From: VRUE01 sp963807425
GTDB taxonomy: Bacteria > Actinomycetota > Thermoleophilia > Solirubrobacterales > 70-9
NCBI GenBank assembly: GCA_963807425.1
Contig: CAWEBZ010000004.1
Span: forward strand, 1 to 55,060
Direction of reading: 5' to 3'
DNA: 55,060 nt
Position numbers and translations under genes: made by a program. Positions within the stretch are counted from its first letter, which is position 1; each line of letters opens with the position of its first letter. Positions 9,583 through 17,874 of the stretch are shown one piece after another. A model generated the notes under the pieces. The model saw nothing but the letters and a program-made list of their open reading frames with translations, had not been told where the DNA came from and did no database searches.

Positions 9583-10891
9583 TCAGCCCGGATCGGCAAC
9601 GGGCGCCGGGACCCTGCCGCCGTCCTCGGGGGCGACGAGGATCGCGCCCTCGCCGGTGACGTAGGCCTCCTCGCCGTGCTGGACGACGTCCATGCCGAGC
9701 GCCTCCTCGCGCTCGCTGGCCCGCAGCGGGACGACGAGCCCGATCAGCTTGAGCAGGAGGAAGGTCACGCCGAAGGCGTAGGCAGGCGCAGCGATCGCCG
9801 CCAGGGCCTGGTCGCCGAGCTGGGCCGCGTTGCCGTAGAAGAGCCCGTCGGAGACGCCGTTCCAGCCGACCTGCGCGACGAGGCCGATGGAGAGGATGCC
9901 GGTGAAACCGGCGACGCCGTGGGCGGCGAGCACGTCGAGCGTCTCGTCGACGCGCGTCCGCGGCCGCCAGACGATCATCGCGTAGCAGGGCAGCGCGCCG
10001 AGGAAGCCGAGCGCCATCGCCCAGCCCGGGCTGATGTAGCCGCCGGCGGGGGTGATCAGCACGCAGCCGACGATGATCGCGGTCGCGGCGCCGATCGCGG
10101 TCACCTTGCGGCCGCGGATCAGGTCGAGCGCGAACCAGGTGACCAGGGCGCAGGCCGGGGTCAGCAGGGTGTTGGTGAAGGCGAGCACGCTGGCGTCGCC
10201 GGTCGAGAAGCCGCTGCCGCCGTTGAAGCCGAACCAGCCGAACCAGAGCAGGCCGGCGCCGAGCAGCACGTAGACGGCGTTGTGGGGGAGGAGCGCCTGG
10301 CGGCCGTAGTCCTTGCGGGCGCCGACGACCAGCGCCGCCGCCAGGGCGGAGAAGCCGGAGCCCATCTCGACCGGCACGCCGCCGGCGAAGTCGAGCGTGC
10401 CGCCGGAGATCAGCCAGCCGCCGCCGAATGCCCAGTGGGCCAGCACCGCGTAGACGAGCACCGACCAGAGCGCCGCGAAGACGAGGAAGGCGCCGAAGCG
10501 CATCCGCTCGACCACCGCGCCGGAGACCAGTGCCACGGTGATGATGCAGAAGGTCGCCTGGAAGGCCATGAAGACCAGGTGCGGGATCGTCGTCCCTTCG
10601 CGCGGGGTGAAGTCGACGCCCTGCAGGGCGAAGTAGTCGAGGCCGCCGATCAGGGCGCCGTTCGCCGTCGAAGGCGAGCGAGTAGCCGACCAGCGCCCAG
10701 GTGACCATCGCCACGGCGATCGCGGCGATGCACATCATGAAGGTGTTGAGGGTGTTCTTCGAGCGCACCAGGCCCGCGTAGAAGAGGCCCAGGGCCGGTG
10801 TCATCAACAGGACGAGGGCCGTTGCGGTCAGCATCCAGGCGGTGTCGCCGGTGTCGACCTGGGCGGCTGCTGCGAGCGGCAGGCTCGTCAT
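9583..10891 (-). pseudogene. amtB: ammonium transporter Amt/AmtB family, one frameshift as sequenced
   Basis: The N-terminal part (DTAWMLTATALVLLMTPALG, then LFYAGLVRSKNTLN) and the remainder (VFMAFQATFCIITVALVSGA, WFGWFGFNGGSG) are typical of Amt channels that pass ammonium across the membrane. About ten or eleven hydrophobic segments can be traced. Between about 10680 and 10668 the frame changes by one extra base: SLAFDG should continue as NGALIGGLDYFALQGVDF. After correction the protein is about 435 residues, a normal length. It lies downstream of the PII gene and overlaps it by 4 nt, the usual glnK-amtB coupling but with PII first. The C-terminal tail (EREEALGMDVVQHGEEAY) is the conserved region contacted by PII proteins. 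Probably functional if the insertion is a sequence error. Confidence 0.85.
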
Positions 10892-11241
10892 TTGCTCACC
10901 GGCGTCACGGCGCCGTGGTCGGTCTCACCGGTGCGGATGCGGACGGCGCGCTCGAGCGGCAGGACGAAGATCTTGCCGTCGCCGACTTCGCCGGTTCGCG
11001 CTCCCTCGCAGAGGGCGTTGACGGTCGGCTCGACGAACTCGTCGGAGACCGCGATCTCGAAGCGCACCTTCTCCGCCAGGCCCATCTTCACCGTCGTGCC
11101 GCGATAGGTCTCGACCCGCTCCAGCTCACCGCCGTGTCCTTGCACGCGGCTGAGCGAGACTCCCCGCACCTCGGCGCGGTAGAGAGCCTCAAGGACATCG
11201 TTCGCCTTCTCCGGGCGCACGATTCCGACGACGAGTTTCAC
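10888..11241 (-). CDS. glnK: PII nitrogen-signal protein lacking Tyr51
   Basis: 117 residues; all PII landmarks are present: MKLVVGIVRPEKANDVLEAL at the N-terminus, the T-loop ETYRGTTVKMGLAEKV, the B-loop TGEVGDGKIFV and the C-loop RIRTGE. PII trimers bind ATP/ADP and 2-oxoglutarate and gate the ammonium channel through the T-loop. Counting from Met1, Tyr46 is kept but position 51, the tyrosine modified by uridylylation or adenylylation in many bacteria, is valine. It is co-transcribed with, and 4 nt overlapping, the ammonium transporter, which supports a GlnK-type channel regulator. The symbol is by context; glnB is the alternative. Confidence 0.88.
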   Translation of the reverse strand: MKLVVGIVRPEKANDVLEALYRAEVRGVSLSRVQGHGGELERVETYRGTTVKMGLAEKVRFEIAVSDEFVEPTVNALCEGARTGEVGDGKIFVLPLERAVRIRTGETDHGAVTPVSK

Positions 11242-11318
11242 GCTTCTCCCCCCACGAACGGATGGAAGCCTAACGTCCTTTGCGAAAACGGGTCAGGTGG
11301 CCTCCTACACTTGAGTGG

Positions 11319-11690
11319 ATGCCCTCTGAGCTGCATGGTGATTCGACCTTCACCCTCTACCGGCGTGGGATCGAGCTGCTCGAGGAGGAGGACTTCAATG
11401 AGGCGGTGGCGCCCCTTGCCGCGGCGGCGCAGCGGGCGCCGGAGAAGTCCTCGGTGCGCGAGGCGCTGGGCCGCGCCTACTTTCGCTCAGGCCGCTTCGC
11501 TGCCGCCGCGGTCGAGTTCGGGGCGGTGGTCGAGATCCACCAGGTAAACGACTTCGCCCACTTCTGCCTCGGCCGTGCCCTGGCCAAGACCGGCGAGACC
11601 GAGCGGGCCCGCCACCATCTGGCGCTGGCCTCGAACCTGCGACCCGACCGCCGCGACTACCGCTTCTACCGCGACCTGCTCGGCGCCTGA
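11319..11690 (+). CDS. tetratricopeptide-repeat small protein
   Basis: 123 residues from ATG 11319. Three TPR-like helix pairs are visible: STFTLYRRGIELLEEEDFNE, then REALGRAYFRSGRFAAAAVE, then HFCLGRALAKTGETERARHH. TPRs mediate protein-protein contacts; no enzymatic domain is present. It ends one base before the histidine kinase gene on the opposite strand. The promoter is shared with the divergent PII gene in the interval 11242-11318. The partner is unknown. Confidence 0.8.
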   Translation: MPSELHGDSTFTLYRRGIELLEEEDFNEAVAPLAAAAQRAPEKSSVREALGRAYFRSGRFAAAAVEFGAVVEIHQVNDFAHFCLGRALAKTGETERARHHLALASNLRPDRRDYRFYRDLLGA

Positions 11691-13403
11691 TCAGCTGCCC
11701 TGGGTGGCGCGATGCCGTGCGGGAAGGACCGCGACGATCGAGGTTCCCTTGCCGGGAGCGCTCTTCACCTCCAGTGACCCACCCGCGAGGGCGACCCGTT
11801 CGCGCATCCCCAGCAGGCCGAATCCCTGGGTCGTGGTGCTGGGGTCGAAGCCGCAGCCGGCATCGGCGATCCTCACCCGCAGGCTCTCGCCGATCTCCTT
11901 CACCTCGACCGTCGCCCGGCCGGTCGACGCATGCCGCGCCACGTTGTTGAGACCCTCCTGGACCAGTCGGTAGACCGTGTCCTCGACCTCGCTGACCAGG
12001 CGGGTCGGGGCGTCGCCGGCTGGGAACTCGAGGTCAAGGTCAAGGTCGACCCCGATCCCGCCGCCCCGCGCCAGGCGTTCGTCGAGCGCTTCGAGGGCGG
12101 CGCCGAGGCCGAGCTCGTCGAGTGAGGTCGGCCGCAGGTCGGCGATCAGGCGGCGCATCTCGGCGATCGCGCTGTCGACCTGTTCTGATCGCCTGGGAGA
12201 GCAGGCGATCGGTGTCTTCGGTTTCCTCTCGCCGTGCCGCCGAGAGCAGGACGCGCAGGCTTGCCATGCTCTGCAGCGACATCGTCGTGCAGCTCGCGAG
12301 CCCAGCGCCCGCGCTCGCGCTCGGCGGCGGCGATGCTGTACCGGGTCCGGTCCTCGGCGATCGACTGGGCGGTCGCGACCGCGGTAGCGGCGCTGGCGGC
12401 AAAGGAGACGAGCACCTGCTCGTCCTCGTCGCTGAAGCCCTGTCTCCCTGCCCAGCGGGTCGAGCGCGACCAGGATTCCGAGCGCCTCGCCGCGGAAGAC
12501 GAGCGGCACGAGCAGTGACGTCACGCCGGCTCTGGGCTGGCTGGATGGCGCCATCAGGCTCGGATCGAGGTCGTCGATCCGCCGCGGCTTGCGGCCTTCG
12601 AGCACCTGGCCGGGCAGGGAGCCGTCGATCGGGATGCGCATCTCCGCCATTCCGCCCTCGCGCTCGCCGGCGATCGATGCGGCGCCGCAGCTCGTCCCCG
12701 TCGCTGAGCAGGATCAGCAGCGAGCGGGCTTCGACCAGCGCCCGCGCCGCGCTTGACGACGATCTCCAGGATCCGGTCGAGGTCGGTCTCGCCGCCGACC
12801 GCGCGGGCGATCTCGGTCGTCGCTTCCAGCCTGTGCACCGCGCGCTCCATCTCATCCCGCTGTGACTCGACGTTGCGGTAGAGGCTGCGCATTCTCAACC
12901 GCGATCGCGGTCGATCTCGGCGAGGATCACCGCCGACTGCTCGTCGGCCTCGTCGAACTCCCCCTTGCTCTTCTCGGTCACGTAGAGGTGGCCCCAGGCC
13001 TGGCCGCGGATCAGCATCGGCACGCCGAGGAAGTTGGTCATCGGCGGGTGCCCGCGGGGGAAGCCGTAGGAGCGTGGGTGCATGCCGACGTTGGCAAGGC
13101 GCAGGGGCTCGGGGTTCTCGATCAGCAGGCCGAGCACGCCGCGACCGCGCGGGCAGGTTGCCGATCGCCCGCTTCGTCTCCTCGTCGATCGCCGTGGGGG
13201 ATGAAGCGCTCCAGTTCGTGCCGCTTCTCGTCGAGCACGCCGAGCGCCGCGTAGCGGGCCCCGGTCAGCTCGCAGGCGATCTCGAGCACCCGGCGGAAGA
13301 CGACCTCGGGGTCGAGCTCCTGGCACGAGGCTGCGGCCGACTCGATCAGCTCCCGCAGGCGGGGCTCATCCAGGGCGCCACTCTCGTATCCCTGTACTAC
13401 CAC
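11691..13403 (-). pseudogene. GAF-domain sensor histidine kinase (NarL-type partner), nine frameshifts as sequenced
   Basis: Reading from GTG 13403 (GGTGGAGG before it) and switching frame where protein similarity breaks gives a complete kinase. An N-terminal GAF domain (ELIESAAASCQELDPEVVFR, FLGVPMLIRGQAWGHLYVTE) is followed by a linker and a second GAF domain (ETDLDRILEIVVKRARALVE, TSLLVPLVFRGEALGILVAL). Next comes a HisKA_3 dimerisation helix with the phospho-acceptor in RWARELHDD, then an HATPase_c domain (QEGLNNVARHAST, IADAGCGFD, GFGLLGMRERVALAGG). Nine one-base insertions are needed, near 13190, 13150, 12909, 12884, 12749, 12675, 12440, 12282 and 12185. No internal stops or large deletions are seen in the reconstructed frame. 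The gene resembles oxygen/redox-sensing DevS-like kinases in layout only. It is divergent from its likely response regulator. Confidence 0.75.
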
Positions 13404-13536
13404 CGACCTCCACCTCCGAGCAATCCTCCCGATTAATCCTATCGTTTGGTAACACCATGCTCAAATTTCACGGACATAATCGAAGTCGCGGGAAAACACT
13501 GATGCAATAGCTCTCAGAGGGAGTTAGATAGAGCGG

Positions 13537-14234
13537 ATGAGTGGACGCGGCAGCTCCGCAGGGCTTGGTGGCGTAGCCATGCCGAGTGGGAGTGCGTCTG
13601 ACGATCGCGAGACGACGATCGTCCTCGTCGACGACCACACGGTCGTGCGCAGCGCCCTGCGGATGCTGCTGGACGTCGGAGCCCGGCTTCGAGGTGGTGG
13701 CCGAGGCGGGCGACGCCGAGACGGCGGTTCGCTACGTCCGCGGGCACAAGCCGACCGTGCTGATCCTCGACCTCAACATGCCCGGTCGCTCGAGCCTCGA
13801 CGCGATCCCGGATATCCGCGAGGCCTCGCCGGAGACCGAGATCGTCGTGCTGACGATGCAGAACGAGCCGGCCTTCGCCCGGCGTGCTCTGCAGGCGGGT
13901 GTTCGCGGCTACGTGCTCAAGGATGCCGCCGACGCCGAGCTGGTGCAGGCGGTGCGCAGCGCCGCGGTCGGGGACATCTACCTGCAGCCGACGCTCGGCG
14001 CTCGTCTCGCCGCCGGGTCGGGGTCACATGGCGCCGACGAGCTGAGCGAGCGCGAGCAGCGGCGTCCTGCGCCTGATCGCCCTCGGCCACACCAACGCCG
14101 AGGTTGCCGAGCAGCTCTACATCAGCGTGCGCACGGTGGAGAGCCACCGCGCCCATATCCAGCAGAAGCTGGGGCTCTCGAGCCGGGCCGAACTCGTTCA
14201 CTACGCGCTCGAGCACGGACTGGTCGAGACCTAG
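13537..14234 (+). pseudogene. NarL/LuxR-type response regulator, two frameshifts as sequenced
   Basis: The receiver domain starts IVLVDDHTVVRSALRMLLD, has the phospho-acceptor in TVLILDLNMPG and the conserved lysine in GYVLKDAAD. A LuxR-type DNA-binding domain follows (ELSEREQ, then VLRLIALGHTNAEVAEQLYI, SVRTVESHRAHIQQKLGL). Two single extra bases break the frame, at about 13677 (continuing as EPGFEVVAEAGD) and about 14067. The stop in the final frame is at 14234. It is divergent from the GAF histidine kinase; the 13404-13536 gap should hold both promoters. The start could be ATG 13537 or ATG 13579. Confidence 0.8.
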
Positions 14235-14252
14235 GCGAGCTCGGCCTTACGG

Positions 14253-14942
14253 TCAGCTCAAGAGTGGGATCACGCAGCGGTATTTCTTGGTGCTGGTTGA
14301 GCCAATGAAGTTGACGTTTCCTGCCGGTGAAATTGTCACAACGGCAAAGGCATCGGTTGCAGTCATGTTCGTGACATCACTCGACCACTCATCGCCGGCG
14401 GCAAGGGTCACGCCCGGCAACTGTGAGAAGGCAGCGAGCTGAAGCGCCTCGGGCAGCGTCCCACCCTGCGCAGCGCAGGAGGAGGCCGCGGCAGGTGCGG
14501 TCAGCGCCGTTTCGCTTGCCGAGCTCTGCCAGCAGGCGCCGGCGAAGGGCTGTGTGCTGGGCAGGCAGCCGGCACTGTGGCCGTTGACGCTGGCGGCGTT
14601 CACCGCGTTGACGGCATTGAGCGCCGTTTGCGCGTCGATAGCATTCTGGGCGGTATCGGCGCTTTCGGCGTGGGCGGCCTCCGGCACCTGGCCGAGGCTG
14701 AGCTCGTCGATTTCGGCGCCGGTGATCGGGCTGGCCGACTGTGTGGCAACCTGCAGCGCGCCCGGCTTCAGCCGGTTGGCGGGAACCGAACCGAGCTTGA
14801 GCCGGTTCCCCGGCAGCGACTTCACCTTGATCGCCTTGCCGTTGATCTTCGTCGCTGCGTAGACAGTGCCACCGAGCGCGACGAACAGTGCGATCGCGGC
14901 TATTACGAAGGCCGGTGAAGGCCACCAGGTTCCCTGCCTCAT
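14253..14942 (-). CDS. exported Ala/Asn-repeat protein of Thermoleophilia type
   Basis: 229 residues. A hydrophobic N-terminal segment (PAFVIAAIALFVALGGTVYA) acts as signal or anchor and is followed directly by ATKINGKAIKVKSLPGNRLK, an opening I associate with many exported proteins of Solirubrobacterales. The middle holds a low-complexity run in which NAVNA/NALNA/DAQ units recur (about residues 100-120), likely a repetitive helix or solenoid. The C-terminal part, about 110 residues, has cysteines (GCLPSTQPFAGACW) and ends in YRCVIPLLS. Function is unknown. It converges on the response-regulator gene. Confidence 0.7.
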   Translation of the reverse strand: MRQGTWWPSPAFVIAAIALFVALGGTVYAATKINGKAIKVKSLPGNRLKLGSVPANRLKPGALQVATQSASPITGAEIDELSLGQVPEAAHAESADTAQNAIDAQTALNAVNAVNAASVNGHSAGCLPSTQPFAGACWQSSASETALTAPAAASSCAAQGGTLPEALQLAAFSQLPGVTLAAGDEWSSDVTNMTATDAFAVVTISPAGNVNFIGSTSTKKYRCVIPLLS

Positions 14943-15094
14943 CTTTCCCCCCTCGGTAGGACGAGCGTTGCGGCGGCGAGCCTAGTCACGATCGATCAAG
15001 CGGCAAAGGTTCTTGGACGAACGTACACAACAGGGTTTGCAAGTCGCACCGGAGCGGTGCGGAGACCGCAGGGGATAGACTCGCCCGCGTAAAT

Positions 15095-15262
15095 ACGGTC
15101 GGTGGTCAAGGGAAGTCCGGTGCAGAGCCGGCGCGGTCCCGCCACTGTGACCGGGTCAAGGAAGCCGCAGGCGCGAATGCGTCAGCCACTGAGGGCGACA
15201 CAGAGCCCTCGGGAAGGTGCGGTCGACTACCCCGGAAGCCAGGAGACCTGTCCCCGGCCAGC
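15095..15262 (+). ncRNA. cobalamin riboswitch
   Basis: The conserved core GCGGTCCCGCCACTGTGACC lies at 15132-15151, preceded by GGTCAAGGGAAGTCCGGTGC (15103-15122), both hallmarks of B12 aptamers. The B12-box AGCCAGGAGACCTG lies at 15237-15250. The element precedes the first gene of the ECF/DUF4430 operon. Just after it, ACCCT and AGGGGT can pair across the Shine-Dalgarno region (about 15269-15287), suggesting translational control. Boundaries are approximate. Adenosylcobalamin binding is expected from the family and not shown here. Confidence 0.92.
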
Positions 15263-15293
15263 CATGACAACCCTCGAGGAAGGGGTGGCTTCA

Positions 15294-16052
15294 ATGCCAA
15301 GACTCGTTTCATCCAGGCTGGTCGCCGCGTGCGCGCTGGCTCTTGCCCTCTCCGTTTCCTTCGTCGCCAGTGCTGCTGCCAAAGGCGTTAGCGCCGACCT
15401 CCGTGTCGTCGGCAAGGGCGGCAAGATCCTGACCGAACAGAGGCTGAGCGCCGGCACGACCTCACTCAAGACCAGTCCGAAAGCGAACTGCTTCGGTGCC
15501 GGCACCGCCGGTAGCGGCAAATCGGTGACGATCAAAGGCGCGACGGCGCTCGGCATGCTGGCGCAGGCCGCCAAATCGACCGCCGCGCTGCGGCCGCTGC
15601 TGATTACCGACGCCTTCGACTTCGGCCTTGGCATCTGCGGGGTCGGTGGGTCGATCGCCGGCAACTCGGCTTCCTGGTACCTGAAGGTGAATCACAAGAA
15701 TCCCGAACTCGGCGGCGAAATGGTGAAGGTCCGCCCGGGAGACGAAGTGCTCTGGGCTCTTGCCGGGTTCCCCTATCCGAAGGAGCTGGCGCTGAATGTG
15801 CCGCCGACGATCGAGGCGGGCCAGCCTTTCCAGGTCAGCGTCTTCTCCTACGACGACAAAGGCAAGAGGAAGCCGGCCGCGGGAGTGACCGTGTCGGGCG
15901 CCTCCGGGCCGACTGATGCAAGCGGTCGGGCAACGGTGACGCTGAGCGGTTCGGTCCCGAGTGCAGCGACGCTGACGGCGAAGCGCGGCAAGGACATCCC
16001 CGACCGCGAGTCAGTCTTCGTTTGCGTCGGAGGTCTCTGCCCGATTCCATGA
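15294..16052 (+). CDS. secreted DUF4430 (transcobalamin C-terminal-like) protein with Ig-like tail
   Basis: 252 residues from ATG 15294, chosen over ATG 15264 because GAGGAAGGGG sits just upstream and the result starts with a proper signal peptide (RLVAACALALALSVSFVASA). Residues about 60-160 fit DUF4430, the family that includes the C-terminal beta-domain of intrinsic factor and transcobalamin: GATALGMLAQAAKS, then SASWYLKVNHKNPELGGEM, then VKVRPGDEVLWAL. The C-terminal part (QPFQVSVFSYDDKGKRKPA, GRATVTLSG) looks like an Ig-like carboxypeptidase-regulatory domain. It is the first gene behind the cobalamin riboswitch and overlaps the next gene by 4 nt. Proposed role: extracellular cobalamin capture (inference). 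Confidence 0.85.
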   Translation: MPRLVSSRLVAACALALALSVSFVASAAAKGVSADLRVVGKGGKILTEQRLSAGTTSLKTSPKANCFGAGTAGSGKSVTIKGATALGMLAQAAKSTAALRPLLITDAFDFGLGICGVGGSIAGNSASWYLKVNHKNPELGGEMVKVRPGDEVLWALAGFPYPKELALNVPPTIEAGQPFQVSVFSYDDKGKRKPAAGVTVSGASGPTDASGRATVTLSGSVPSAATLTAKRGKDIPDRESVFVCVGGLCPIP

Positions 16053-16966
16053 GGCTTTGTCGTGGCACGGCGGTCGCGATCACGCTGCTTGCAGCAGCGC
16101 TCGCGACCGTCGGCTGCGGCCTCGGTCCCGGCACGGACGTCGGTGCGGTCAAGCTGTCCGTGACGCGCGAATACGGCGCGGTGCCGATGCTCAGCCGCAC
16201 CCTCGACGACGCCACCGAGTCCGACACGGTGATGCGGGTGCTCGAACGAAACGCCGAGATCTCAACCCGCTATGGCGGCGGCTTCGTCCAGGCGATCGAC
16301 GGGGTCGAGGCGGAAGAGCGCTTCGGCCACAGCTCCGATTGGCTCTTCTACGTCAACGGGGTAGAGGCGACGGTTGGAGCAGCTGACTATCCGCTGAACG
16401 GAGGAGAGGCGATCTGGTGGGACTACCGTGACTGGAGTGCCGCGATGCGGGCCCCGGCGGTGGTCGGTTCCTGGCCTCATCCTTTCCTCGACGGCTACGA
16501 CGGACGCCGCCATCCAGTCGCGGTCGAGTGCCTGGGCGGGGGAGTCGCCTGTGCGGAGGTTGTTGGCAGCCTGCGTCGGGTTGGAGTCCCAACCACGGCT
16601 GAGTCGACAGATGAGGCGATCCGGGTGCTGGTTGGTCCCTGGGCTCGAGTGCGCGAGGACCCAGCCGCGGCGCAGATCGAAGACGGGCTGCAGGCGAGCG
16701 GCGTCTTCGCCTCGTTCGAGCGACGTGGTCAGGGCTATGTCCTAGAGGGGCTGGGAGAAGACGGCAAGACGGAGCGGAGCTTCGCGCCAGAAGCTGGCCT
16801 GGTTGCGGCGACGCGCCGTTTCGACGCACCGCCGGTCTGGCTCGTGACCGGGTCGACGGCGGCCGGTGCTAGAGCTGCCTCCGGTCTTCTCAACGCCGCC
16901 GATCTGCGTGACCATTACGCGGTCGCCGTGGAGGGCGGAGAGGAGACGCCCCTGCCGGTCCGATGA
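16049..16966 (+). CDS. exported DUF4430 protein, possible lipoprotein
   Basis: 305 residues from ATG 16049 (ATGA overlap with the gene before). The N-terminus (GTAVAITLLAAALATVGCG) has a hydrophobic stretch ending in a cysteine; the lipobox TVGC is imperfect, so lipidation is only likely. Residues about 25-130 form a textbook DUF4430: DTVMRVLERNAEIS, FVQAIDGVEA, SDWLFYVNGVEA, then YPLNGGEAIWWDYRDWS. The second half (about 135-305) is a separate alpha/beta domain I do not recognise (VWLVTGSTAAGARAASGLLN). It is coupled to EcfT downstream. A membrane-tethered cobalamin-binding partner of the importer is the best guess. Confidence 0.85.
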   Translation: MRLCRGTAVAITLLAAALATVGCGLGPGTDVGAVKLSVTREYGAVPMLSRTLDDATESDTVMRVLERNAEISTRYGGGFVQAIDGVEAEERFGHSSDWLFYVNGVEATVGAADYPLNGGEAIWWDYRDWSAAMRAPAVVGSWPHPFLDGYDGRRHPVAVECLGGGVACAEVVGSLRRVGVPTTAESTDEAIRVLVGPWARVREDPAAAQIEDGLQASGVFASFERRGQGYVLEGLGEDGKTERSFAPEAGLVAATRRFDAPPVWLVTGSTAAGARAASGLLNAADLRDHYAVAVEGGEETPLPVR

Positions 16967-17874
16967 GGTCGCCGTTTGCCTACACCCCGAGGCCAGGGCC
17001 GCTGCAAGCGGCTACGCCGCCGGCTGCGGTGGTCTACCTCGGCTCGATTGCGGTCGTCGCCTTCGCCTATTCGAGCCCGATCGTCCTGGCGGCGGCCGGC
17101 GCCGCCGGGGCGCTGGCGGGCGTACTCGCCGGTGCGGGGACAGCGGTCCGCGCCGCGATCCGGCTCGGTCTGCTGATCGCGCTGCCGATCGTCGTCGTCA
17201 ACGCGCTCGTCGTCAGTCGTGGCGAGACGGTCCTGGCGCGGTTGGGCGACTGGCCGCTGCTGGGCCAGGTCGAAGTCACCGCCGAGGCGATCGCCGACGG
17301 TGCCGTCTTCGGGCTGCGTGCCGTCGTCGCGATGATCGCCTTCGCGATCTACTCGGCCTGTGTCGATCCGGACCGGGTCCTCCGCGCCTTGCGCCCGCTG
17401 GCTCGGCGCTCCGCGCTGACGGCGACCCTGGTCTCTCGTCTCGTCCCCGTCGCCGCGGCGGACGCCGCCCGCCTGCGCGACGCCGCCCGCCTGCGCGGCC
17501 CGGCCGCTGCGCCGGCAGGCCGCGCCCCGCTGGCCCGCCGCCTCCTCGCCGGCTCGCTCGATCGCGCCGTCGACGCCGCCGCGACCCTGGAGCTGCGCGG
17601 CTACTCGCTCGATGCGCCACGGGCCCGGGGGAGGCGCATGCGCTCTCGTTACGACCCCCGCTTCTATGCGGTCGGCATCGGGGTCCTCGCCGTCGCAATC
17701 GCGGGCAAGCTGATCGGCGCCGACTCCTTCGAGGCCTACCCGGCGGTTGCGGTGGGGACCGAGCCGGTGACCCTGGCCGTTGCCGCGCTGGTTCTTCTCA
17801 GCGGTTTCGCGCCCCTTCGCCGAAAGCCCCGCCGCGCGGCTCCGGCTCTACGGATGGAGCCAGGGCATGCCTGA
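16963..17874 (+). CDS. ecfT: ECF transporter transmembrane component EcfT
   Basis: 303 residues, in a 4-nt overlap with the DUF4430 gene. Hydrophobic segments at about residues 20-75 and 115-135, and again near 230-280, are separated by a basic cytoplasmic region. That region carries the two EcfT coupling-helix motifs, here AARLRG (in LRDAARLRG) and ELRGYS. EcfT (CbiQ-like) links the two EcfA ATPases to the substrate-binding S component. It lies between DUF4430 genes and the fused ATPase, so this is a dedicated (group I) ECF transporter rather than a shared module. Confidence 0.9.
   Translation: MRSPFAYTPRPGPLQAATPPAAVVYLGSIAVVAFAYSSPIVLAAAGAAGALAGVLAGAGTAVRAAIRLGLLIALPIVVVNALVVSRGETVLARLGDWPLLGQVEVTAEAIADGAVFGLRAVVAMIAFAIYSACVDPDRVLRALRPLARRSALTATLVSRLVPVAAADAARLRDAARLRGPAAAPAGRAPLARRLLAGSLDRAVDAAATLELRGYSLDAPRARGRRMRSRYDPRFYAVGIGVLAVAIAGKLIGADSFEAYPAVAVGTEPVTLAVAALVLLSGFAPLRRKPRRAAPALRMEPGHA

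Noticed and set aside
9676..10704. Long plus-strand open frame opposite the ammonium transporter
   Set aside because: It is an antisense shadow in GC-rich DNA; the minus strand encodes clear Amt motifs.
12185..13190. Programmed frameshifting in the histidine kinase
   Set aside because: Nine breaks in one gene without a common slippery motif cannot be programmed.
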